DNA from: Thermoproteota archaeon
GTDB lineage: Archaea; Korarchaeota; Korarchaeia; B14-G2
Assembly (NCBI GenBank): GCA_003661385.1
Contig: QMWA01000027.1
Span: 1 to 13,220 of the forward strand
Direction of reading: 5' to 3'
Length of the DNA: 13,220 bases
In this document: positions 5,959 to 11,676 of the stretch, piece by piece
Layout: each line of letters opens with the position of its first letter
Numbering within the stretch: the first letter of the stretch is position 1
Translations under genes and position numbers: made by a program
Notes under the pieces: model-generated
Seen by the model: only the letters and a program-made list of their open reading frames with translations
The model's database searches: none
What the model was told of the DNA's origin: nothing

Positions 5959-6980
5959 CTGGCTACCTTTATCCCGTGGGCGTGTAGCCTCGGGTTCTGT
6001 GTTACCGTGATCTGCAGGTAGCTTCTCGCTGGTGACTTGACTTCCTCGAGCACCCCTGCTGCTATTATGGTCTCTCCTGCTTTGGCCTGCATCTTGAAGT
6101 CCTCTATGTATGAGACCACTCTCTCTACTGGTGGGCCTTCCACTGGCTCTACTAGCCAGACTGATGGTATGTATATCGACTCCGTGTCGTCTATGACCTC
6201 TAGCTTCGCCTTAGCCTCGCCTACCCTCCTTATGGTGAGGGGCTCGCCTCTCACCTCGCTCCAGCCTTTGACTGGGTGGAACTCGACCTTTATCTCTCTC
6301 CAGCTGGTGTATACTGCGTAGTAGGGCTTTCTCAGCTGGTGCCATAGGTGCTCTCCTGGTGTGAGGAAGGTGCTCCAGAAGGGCTTGCTGGCATGGTAGT
6401 GTAGCCAGGCCCTGTACTCCTGCTCCAGCTGGATGCCTGGGTCCCTGTACGCTTCCTCCAGGAACTCAGCTAGCTCCCTGGCGTTCCTGAGGCCTATGAC
6501 TGTCAGGTCTATGTCTGATAGCTTTGGGTGGTGGAAACCATGTTGGATTGACCCGAAGACACCTAGGCTTCCTATAGACACCTGGGTGTGGTCTTCTATG
6601 AGCTCCACTATCCTCCTGAGCTCCCTGGTAAGCTCGTCTTCCTCCCTTGAGAGAGCCGCTCTTAAGCCCTCTTCAGGCCTTCTAGCCTCCTTTACTAGGT
6701 GAGCTGGTGCTCCAGGAACCCTGGTGTTGAGGTGTGGGTGTACTACTGTGAGCTCAGGGTGCATTTCGATGAGCTCCATGGGCTCGCTCCCATAGAGCTT
6801 GTAGTACACAGTCTTGGGGTAGCCTCTCGGTGCTCTAGGGTTCCTTGACTTGAACACGCTGGGTGGAGTGTACTCTGGCTCACAGACCCACCCTGAGCTT
6901 GGGTGGGTGTAGCCTAGCACCCTCATTATCACGCCGCTATGCAAGACTACAGAGTCCCTGTCTCTGAGCTGCATGAGCAT
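5955..6980 (-). CDS. Nucleotidyltransferase-fold protein (polymerase-beta superfamily), intact paralogue
   Basis: 341 residues. An N-terminal domain with GYTHP (23-27), where the paralogue has the same motif at the same positions, is followed by the nucleotidyltransferase core. The core has GS at 143-144 and DID at 156-158, matching hG[GS]x9-13Dh[DE]h. A likely third acidic residue is E233 in IKVEFHP. A beta-rich C-terminal region (about 255-330) is conserved in the neighbour. In the superfamily these residues bind Mg-NTP and transfer a nucleotide; the acceptor is unknown here. No helix-turn-helix or toxin-antitoxin partner is seen. The ATG at 6980 is supported by a TATA element about 28 bp upstream, so the transcript is probably leaderless; the in-frame ATG at 6974 is an alternative. 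It overlaps the next gene by 4 bp and probably forms an operon with it. Confidence 0.8.
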   Translation of the reverse strand: MLMQLRDRDSVVLHSGVIMRVLGYTHPSSGWVCEPEYTPPSVFKSRNPRAPRGYPKTVYYKLYGSEPMELIEMHPELTVVHPHLNTRVPGAPAHLVKEARRPEEGLRAALSREEDELTRELRRIVELIEDHTQVSIGSLGVFGSIQHGFHHPKLSDIDLTVIGLRNARELAEFLEEAYRDPGIQLEQEYRAWLHYHASKPFWSTFLTPGEHLWHQLRKPYYAVYTSWREIKVEFHPVKGWSEVRGEPLTIRRVGEAKAKLEVIDDTESIYIPSVWLVEPVEGPPVERVVSYIEDFKMQAKAGETIIAAGVLEEVKSPARSYLQITVTQNPRLHAHGIKVAR

Positions 6981-6988
6981 CGGGTGAG

Positions 6989-6994
6989 TTATAT
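6989..6994 (+). promoter_or_regulatory. TATA box for the pilin-like cluster
   Basis: TTATAT is centred 27 bp upstream of the GTG at 7019, so the transcript would begin at or next to the start codon (leaderless). It lies inside a 38-bp divergent gap shared with the minus-strand promoter. Confidence 0.5.
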
Positions 6995-7005
6995 GCTCAT
7001 GTCCC

Positions 7006-7011
7006 TTATAC
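7006..7011 (-). promoter_or_regulatory. TATA box for the nucleotidyltransferase pair
   Basis: Read on the minus strand this is GTATAA, followed by GG. It is centred about 28 bp upstream of the ATG at 6980, consistent with a leaderless transcript. It is interleaved with the plus-strand element at 6989-6994. Confidence 0.5.
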
Positions 7012-7018
7012 GTTTGGG

Positions 7019-7420
7019 GTGTATTTGAGCAGGGTTGTAGCTCAAGCCCTCCTGATCATATCTAGCCTGGCCCTCCTGGCTGCTTTAAGCGAGGACCTCA
7101 TCTTAGGCTTCAGCAGGCTGCTTGAGGCGCGTGAGAGGAGGGCTCTGCTTGAGTTCTCCCGCGAGATAGACTCTAGCATATGCTCTGTGCTCTATGGCGG
7201 GTGTGTTGTGAAGGTTGTTGAGTGCCCTGGTGTTGAGGCTGAGTCTACGTGTGAGCTCGGTACTGTTGTGGTCTTCAAGCTCGGCAACCAGACAGCCACC
7301 TACTACTACCCTGTTGTAGTTCAGGTTCCAGGCTACTTCCCAGAAGGAGAGCTGAGGGTCAGAGCTAGGAGAGCTGGCTGGGGTGTTGCTGTGGAGTTTG
7401 AGGTGGTTGGCGGTGGGTGA
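7019..7420 (+). CDS. Small membrane-anchored protein, pilin-like, gene 1 of cluster
   Basis: 133 residues from GTG 7019 (TTG at 7025 is an in-frame alternative). There is a short tail with Arg5, one hydrophobic helix at about 6-23, an amphipathic charged helix to about 50, then a domain outside the membrane with four Cys (55, 62, 69, 78), probably two disulfides, and beta-type sequence to the end. This is the layout of archaeal type IV pilin or pseudopilin proteins, but there is no clear [KR]G cleavage site before the helix. First gene of a run of five; the next start overlaps its stop by 8 bp. No family recognised; it could also be a plain membrane-anchored protein. Confidence 0.65.
   Translation: MYLSRVVAQALLIISSLALLAALSEDLILGFSRLLEARERRALLEFSREIDSSICSVLYGGCVVKVVECPGVEAESTCELGTVVVFKLGNQTATYYYPVVVQVPGYFPEGELRVRARRAGWGVAVEFEVVGGG
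7400..7405 (+). promoter_or_regulatory. Shine-Dalgarno site that decides the start of cluster gene 2
   Basis: GAGGTG, a full match to the archaeal consensus, lies inside the end of gene 1 and 7 nt before the GTG at 7413. This favours 7413 over the longer start at 7383. Confidence 0.55.
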
Positions 7421-7838
7421 GCTGCTGAGAACCGTCTACCTGGCTCTTGGGGTGTTTATGCTGGTGTCCTCTGTCCCTCTGGGGGCTGCTGTCTCAGCTG
7501 AGCTCAGGAGGAGGTTCATACTTGAGGTTGCTGAGGACCTTGCTCTGGCTATTAGGCTCGTGAACTCGACTAAGGTCTCTGTTTTGTATAGGCTTCCAGA
7601 AGCCAGTGAGGTTTCTCTCGTCGAAGCTGATGCAGCATACACTGTGAGGGTAGCTGGCAGCACTGTGGAGGTAGCCTACACTGGGCTTGACTGGAGCAGG
7701 TTTCCACCCAGGGCATGTGAGCGTGAGGTGGAGGTCAGCTGTGGAGTCCAGGTCATGTGCGATGTTGAGCTCAAGGCCGGGGATACTGCCTTGATAGAGC
7801 CAGCTAGTGGGGGCGTCATCATTGGAGGAGGTGGTTGA
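7413..7838 (+). CDS. Small membrane-anchored protein, pilin-like, gene 2 of cluster
   Basis: 141 residues from GTG 7413. Arg6 is followed by a hydrophobic helix (about 8-24). A second amphipathic helix with EDLALAIRLVN comes next, then SVLYRLPEASEVSLVEA...YTVRV and a Cys-bearing part (102, 110, 116). The pattern 'helix, then v.Y.LP....v.l......v.v' is common in archaeal pseudopilins and gives the best hint to the nature of this cluster, though that is from memory and not from a search. It overlaps gene 1 by 8 bp. The tail is glycine-rich. An odd number of Cys suggests one could pair with another cluster protein. Confidence 0.65.
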   Translation: MGELLRTVYLALGVFMLVSSVPLGAAVSAELRRRFILEVAEDLALAIRLVNSTKVSVLYRLPEASEVSLVEADAAYTVRVAGSTVEVAYTGLDWSRFPPRACEREVEVSCGVQVMCDVELKAGDTALIEPASGGVIIGGGG

Positions 7839-7950
7839 GGCCTTCGCTGCCGTCCTGCTGTTCACCCTCGCTCTCCTGGCTCTGCTTGCTGTCGAGCCTA
7901 GCAGAGAGCCTGCTGTCAACCTGACTAAAGAGCTCTGGTGGTTTCCTTGA
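7822..7950 (+). CDS. Very small single-helix membrane protein, gene 3 of cluster
   Basis: 42 residues from TTG 7822. Alternatives are GTG 7807 (47 residues) and GTG 7831 (39 residues, overlapping gene 2 by 8 bp). An acidic start LEEVVE leads into a hydrophobic helix AFAAVLLFTLALLALLAV, then a short polar tail ending KELWWFP. It is too short for usual gene callers. Support comes from context: without it a gap of more than 100 bp would break the overlapping run, and its stop TGA (7948-7950) overlaps the TTG start of gene 4 as TTGA, the usual coupling arrangement. The hydrophobic core followed by a short tail fits a pilin-like or accessory membrane peptide. Function unknown. Confidence 0.5.
   Translation: MEEVVEAFAAVLLFTLALLALLAVEPSREPAVNLTKELWWFP
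7937..7941 (+). promoter_or_regulatory. Shine-Dalgarno site for cluster gene 4
   Basis: GGTGG sits 5 nt before the TTG at 7947. This supports that start over the GTG at 7938, which lies within the site itself. Confidence 0.45.
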
Positions 7951-8306
7951 GGGGAGCTAGCTTAGCTCTACTAGACTGCATCCTGGTTGCTGCAGTAGCT
8001 GTGGCTGCACTAGCTGTGAGAGCACACTTCACTAGGAGCTTCGATGAGGCTGTTGTGCTCGAGTCCTTCAGAGCCTCTAAGGCTGCTGTGGAGCTCGGCT
8101 GGGATGGGATGCTGCTCCACAGCGTCTGGAGGCTCCTATCAGGAGGCAATGGAGCCCAGCTGCTTCACGAGGCTTGTGGCGCCAGAGTCGAGCTGGGACC
8201 GAGTGAGGCAGGGGAGGTCAGCGTAGTCTATGGTGAGGCTAGAGCTCTGCTCGTCTGCTATGGAGCTATGGTGGAGCTTAGGGTCATGATGGGGGTGGGT
8301 GCATAG
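7947..8306 (+). CDS. Small membrane-anchored protein with class III-like signal, gene 4 of cluster
   Basis: 119 residues from TTG 7947. The start reads (M)RG-ASLALLDCILVAAVAVAALAV. An Arg-Gly pair directly before a hydrophobic helix is what archaeal prepilin peptidases cut in class III signal peptides. Then come an amphipathic helix (FDEAVVLESFRASKAAVEL) and a small beta-type domain with two Cys (in EACG and LVCYG), plus one Cys inside the helix. It overlaps the 42-residue gene by 4 bp and ends 1 bp before gene 5. Likely a minor pilin or pseudopilin; no family recognised. Confidence 0.65.
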   Translation: MRGASLALLDCILVAAVAVAALAVRAHFTRSFDEAVVLESFRASKAAVELGWDGMLLHSVWRLLSGGNGAQLLHEACGARVELGPSEAGEVSVVYGEARALLVCYGAMVELRVMMGVGA

Positions 8307-8307
8307 C

Positions 8308-9303
8308 ATGCATAGGAGAGGGGTGGTCTTAACCATAGCAGCTTTGGTGGCTGCGCTCTCTACACTAGCTTGGAGCCCTCTCCCATACAGGTTTTATGGG
8401 GAGAGGAACAGGAGGCTCGGTGAGATAGCGCTGCTCTGGTGTGAAAGGGAGCTTTCCCAGGTTTCTCTCCTCGTTTATGTGAGGAGCTGGCTTGACAGCA
8501 GGATAGCTGAGGTAGCCTCGTGTGGCCTAGACCCATACTGCGAGCTCTCTAGGGTTCCAGCCAGCAGCTGGGCTGGCGAGTACTCTAGGTGGCTCTCTAG
8601 GCTTCCAGTCGAGGGGAGCTTGAAGGCGTATGCTACTGCGCAGCCCTACTCTGGGCAGACTGTAGACGAGCAGCAGCTGAAGGCTATAGACGGGAGAGCT
8701 CAGCCAGGTGGTGTTTACATCGAGGGGCAGCTTAGCGGCTGTCTTAAGGCCTCAGTAGCGTACACTGAGGTGGACTTGAGCATAAGAGCTGCACACCCAG
8801 CTAGAATATACCTGCTATACCACATGTCAGAAGCTGCTAAGGCTGCAGCTGAGAAGACCATCAGAACTAGGTTAGACCATGGGCGTAGAGCTGGAGCTAA
8901 GGTGATAGCATGCAGGTACTCCAGACTCTATGAGCAGCTGCTGAGGGAGGAGCTGAGCAGGCTTCCATGGCCTCTTAGAGAGTCTAGCCTAGAGGTGAGG
9001 TATGTGGTTTCAGTTGATGTAAGGTACTATCACAGGTACTATGAGGATTACCTTGGCTTAGGGCCTGCCACCCGCGTGACTAAGGTCGTCAGCGTGGAGA
9101 TAGCGGTTCTGGAGAGGCAGGCCTGCGACAGGAGCCCGTACTCCAAGGTCTTCACGGGAGGGGAGCTTGTCAGCGTAGAGTACGCTGGGAGGGCCTGGAG
9201 GACAGGAGTCTTCATGTATGTTAGGAGCTGGATTGAGAGGGGGCATGTCAGGTATAGGGGGAGCAGCTTCAAGCTAGAGAGAAGGCTGTCACTCAGCTTC
9301 TAA
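8308..9303 (+). CDS. Larger membrane-anchored extracellular protein, gene 5 of cluster
   Basis: 331 residues from ATG 8308, which has GGTG 6 nt upstream; a GTG at 8299 is the longer alternative. The start is MHRRG-VVLTIAALVAALSTLAW, again a basic-Gly pair before a single hydrophobic helix. The remaining 300 residues are soluble and mixed helix/strand, with six Cys, including SCGLDPYC. By shape only (an RRG-start hydrophobic helix with a large outside domain, last in a pseudopilin run) it recalls bacterial GspK, the tip pseudopilin of type II secretion; I see no sequence proof. No assembly ATPase or platform gene lies in the window, so any machine would be encoded elsewhere. It is the last gene of the run, and a new promoter overlaps its stop. 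Confidence 0.65.
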   Translation: MHRRGVVLTIAALVAALSTLAWSPLPYRFYGERNRRLGEIALLWCERELSQVSLLVYVRSWLDSRIAEVASCGLDPYCELSRVPASSWAGEYSRWLSRLPVEGSLKAYATAQPYSGQTVDEQQLKAIDGRAQPGGVYIEGQLSGCLKASVAYTEVDLSIRAAHPARIYLLYHMSEAAKAAAEKTIRTRLDHGRRAGAKVIACRYSRLYEQLLREELSRLPWPLRESSLEVRYVVSVDVRYYHRYYEDYLGLGPATRVTKVVSVEIAVLERQACDRSPYSKVFTGGELVSVEYAGRAWRTGVFMYVRSWIERGHVRYRGSSFKLERRLSLSF

Positions 9304-9310
9304 ATATAAG
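9302..9310 (+). promoter_or_regulatory. TATA box overlapping the end of cluster gene 5
   Basis: AAATATAAG is a strong archaeal TATA element. Its centre is about 26 bp upstream of the ATG at 9332, which points to a leaderless transcript starting there. The ATG at 9311 would lie immediately next to the TATA box and could be used only by read-through transcripts. Confidence 0.55.
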
Positions 9311-9331
9311 ATGGGAAGACAGAGGCTGTGT

Positions 9332-9904
9332 ATGAGGAAGGTCAGGCTGGCCTACTGTGCTGAGTGGGCTCTGGACTTCAGGAGGGCAGCTGAGCTCTTC
9401 ATGGAGGCTGCAGCTGAAGCTGAGGACAAGGGAGTGAAGGCTTCCTGCCTAGCTAACGCAGCCAGGACCGCAAGCCTGTGCGGGGACGAGGACCTCGTGG
9501 CAAGAGCGTCAGAGGCCCTTGAAGCCCTGTCAGATGCCCCACTCTACACGTGGCTGGTGAAGAGCACCTCCAAGTACAGGAGGGTAGCTGGGCACCTAGC
9601 TGGACTCAGGGCTGCGGTACACTCAGCTGGAGCATTCAAGTTCACGCTTCTCCCGCTGGGAGGCGCATGCCAGATAAGAGGCTATACGGAAGCCGAGTTC
9701 AGGATAGAGGAGGTGCGTGAAGCAGAGCTGAGGGAGCTGACCAGCATCAGGAGGGGAGAGGGGTGGCTTCTGGCTGAGTTCTCAGGTGGGTTCATCTACC
9801 TCATGGAGGATGGGGCTGTTGTCGGGGTGGCTCTGGGAGAGAAGCCTGTACCTCAGGTGTCTAAGGCTCTGGAGGAGCTCAGCAAGCTCATTGGGAGGGA
9901 GTAG
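9332..9904 (+). CDS. Soluble protein of unknown function with TPR-like N-terminus
   Basis: 190 residues from ATG 9332 (197 if ATG 9311 is used). No signal peptide or membrane helix. Residues about 1-70 are Ala-rich antiparallel-type helices (ALDFRRAAELFMEAAAEAEDKG, then ASCLANAARTASLCGDEDLVARA...) resembling two TPR-like hairpins. The second half is mixed alpha/beta (FKFTLLPLGGACQIRGYTEAEFRI...GWLLAEFSGGFIYLMEDG). I do not recognise the family. Its TATA box overlaps the end of the pilin-like cluster, so it is probably transcribed separately. The 3' end overlaps the convergent tatD gene by 52 bp. Confidence 0.7.
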   Translation: MRKVRLAYCAEWALDFRRAAELFMEAAAEAEDKGVKASCLANAARTASLCGDEDLVARASEALEALSDAPLYTWLVKSTSKYRRVAGHLAGLRAAVHSAGAFKFTLLPLGGACQIRGYTEAEFRIEEVREAELRELTSIRRGEGWLLAEFSGGFIYLMEDGAVVGVALGEKPVPQVSKALEELSKLIGRE

Positions 9905-10647
9905 AGGCCCACAGTGTTCTCGAAGGCTGCCTCAGAGACGACGGCAGCCTCCACCCCCCTTATCCTAGCTACCTCAGCTGCAGCTACAGCTATGTTCGCA
10001 GGCTCGTTTCTCTCTCCAGCTACAGGTGCTAGCGCAGGAGAGTCGGACTCCAGCACCAGGCACTCTAGCGGAGCTTCAGCAGCAACTCTACGAGTTCCAG
10101 CATGCCTGGTGACAGACGTCGAAACTGAGATCAAGTAGCCTAGCTTAGCAGCTCTCTCAACGTCACTAGAGCTGCCGGTGTAAGCGTGCAGCAGCACTAG
10201 GTCAGCTCTGTGCTCCTCAAGCAAGTCTAGCACAGCCTTCTGAGACCACCTAGAGTGCACTACAATAGGCTTCTTCAGCTCCATGGCCAAGCTTATGAAG
10301 TCTGAGAAAACCCTCCTCTGAACCTCCCTTTCCTCCACTCCTCTGGCCATCTTGAAGTCCAAGCCCACCTCTCCTATAGCAGCTATGCTGTGAGAGAACT
10401 TCCTAGCGAGCTCCTCGACCTCCTCAGCTTCCCTGCTGTATAGGCGTGGATCCAGCCCAATGCTCCAGAAGACGCCGGCCTCCATGAGCTCGCCAGCCAT
10501 GCTGGCATGCCTCATAGCCTCAGCTACGCTGAGAGTAGAGCTGACCATGTAGACTACACCAGCCCTCTTAGCTCTCTCAACTACCTCTGCTAGGTCAGCT
10601 GAGAAAGCTGAGTCCAGTAGGTGGCAGTGTGCGTCAGCTAGCCTCAT
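9853..10647 (-). CDS. TatD-family metal-dependent hydrolase (deoxyribonuclease)
   Basis: 264 residues. All TatD metal-ligand motifs are present: DAHCHL (H7, H9), GEVGLDF (E93), VVHSR (H131), LLHAYTGS (H154) and LESDSPAL (D202). The family has a TIM-barrel fold with a two-metal site, and characterised members are 3'-5' exonucleases acting on DNA. The length is normal for the family. The ATG at 10647 is chosen because a TATA-like element sits about 26 bp upstream (leaderless) and the next residues are the conserved MRLADAHCH; the upstream TTG at 10665 is unlikely. It is divergent from radA over a 63-bp gap, so both nucleic-acid genes may respond together, though that is only a suggestion from context. 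The 3' end overlaps the convergent unknown gene. Confidence 0.92.
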   Translation of the reverse strand: MRLADAHCHLLDSAFSADLAEVVERAKRAGVVYMVSSTLSVAEAMRHASMAGELMEAGVFWSIGLDPRLYSREAEEVEELARKFSHSIAAIGEVGLDFKMARGVEEREVQRRVFSDFISLAMELKKPIVVHSRWSQKAVLDLLEEHRADLVLLHAYTGSSSDVERAAKLGYLISVSTSVTRHAGTRRVAAEAPLECLVLESDSPALAPVAGERNEPANIAVAAAEVARIRGVEAAVVSEAAFENTVGLYSLPMSLLSSSRALDT

Positions 10648-10668
10648 GCAGCACAAACCCAGCAAACG

Positions 10669-10678
10669 CTTAAATACC
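10669..10678. promoter_or_regulatory. Shared TATA-like element for tatD and radA
   Basis: CTTAAATACC reads as a TATA box on the plus strand (expected start near 10699, leader about 12 nt with GGTG at 10700-10703 before radA). On the minus strand it reads GGTATTTAAG (expected start at about 10647, the tatD ATG). It is the only AT-rich stretch in the gap at the right distance from both genes. Confidence 0.55.
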
Positions 10679-10710
10679 TTGGCTACGCCTTTACCATTAG
10701 GTGCAGTAGC

Positions 10711-11676
10711 TTGGGTAGGAGGTCAAAGAAGGAGATTGAGGAGATCACAGACCTACCTGGCATAGGCCCTCAGACAGCTGAGAAGCTTAGGGCAGCAGGG
10801 TACACGACTATAGAGTCTATAGCGACAGCCTCGCCAGCTGAGATAGCCATGATAAGCGGGATAAGTGAGGCTCAGGCAGCTAAGTTCATAGCAGCTGCCA
10901 GAGCAGCACTAGACCTCGGGGAAGTCGAGACCGCATACGAGTTCCTCCAGAGGAGGAAGCAGGTCAGGAAGATAACGACCGGCTGCAAGGCCCTAGATGA
11001 CATGCTAGATGGAGGCATAGAGACAGGCACGATAACGGAGGTCTACGGGCCATATGGAAGCGGCAAGACACAGCTATGCCACCAGCTCTCAGTTACAGTC
11101 CAGCTCCCAGAGGAGAGGGGTGGGCTAGGCAAGGGGGCATTCTACATAGACACAGAGCACACCTTCAGGCCGGAGAGGATAGTTCAGATAGCCAAGGCCT
11201 TTGAGCTAGACCCCATGGAGGCCTTAAAGAACATACTCTACGCCAGGGCGTTCAACACAGACCACCAGGTGCTCATCACAGACAAGGCAGAGGAGTACAT
11301 TAAGAGCAGGAACATAGGGCTCCTCATAGTAGATTCGCTCATAAGCCACTTCAGAGGAGAGTACGTTGGGAGAGAGACCCTAGCTGAGAGGCAGCAGAGG
11401 CTTAACAAGTACATACACAAGCTCCTCAGGATGGCAAGCGTATACAACATAGGAGTCCTGGTGACGAACCAGGTGCTAGCTAACCCAGGCATATACTACG
11501 GAGACCCGCTCTCACCAGCTGGAGGCCATGTGCTAGGCCATGGGGTCACATGCAGGCTCTACATAAGGAGAACTAAGGGGGATAGGAGGGTGATAAAGCT
11601 GGTGAAGAGCCCATACCTCCCAGAGTCCTCCATAGAGGTCGCGATCACTGAGAGCGGGATTGCAGCCGTCGAGTGA
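10711..11676 (+). CDS. radA: RadA, archaeal RecA/Rad51-type recombinase
   Basis: 321 residues from a TTG start with GGTG 7 nt upstream. An N-terminal helix-hairpin-helix DNA-binding domain (about 12-65; LPGIGPQTAEKLRAAG) is followed by the RecA ATPase core with Walker A GPYGSGKT (113-120), YIDTEHTFRPERI, Walker B LLIVD (204-208), VTNQV (251-255), an L2-type loop (about 256-275) and KLVKSPYLPE near the end. It forms filaments on single-stranded DNA and drives strand exchange in repair. The length is normal for archaeal RadA. In the linker, the residue that aligns with the Phe of the FxxA polymerisation motif appears to be Val72 (VETA). The 3' end overlaps the convergent pncB gene by 32 bp. Confidence 0.97.
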   Translation: MGRRSKKEIEEITDLPGIGPQTAEKLRAAGYTTIESIATASPAEIAMISGISEAQAAKFIAAARAALDLGEVETAYEFLQRRKQVRKITTGCKALDDMLDGGIETGTITEVYGPYGSGKTQLCHQLSVTVQLPEERGGLGKGAFYIDTEHTFRPERIVQIAKAFELDPMEALKNILYARAFNTDHQVLITDKAEEYIKSRNIGLLIVDSLISHFRGEYVGRETLAERQQRLNKYIHKLLRMASVYNIGVLVTNQVLANPGIYYGDPLSPAGGHVLGHGVTCRLYIRRTKGDRRVIKLVKSPYLPESSIEVAITESGIAAVE

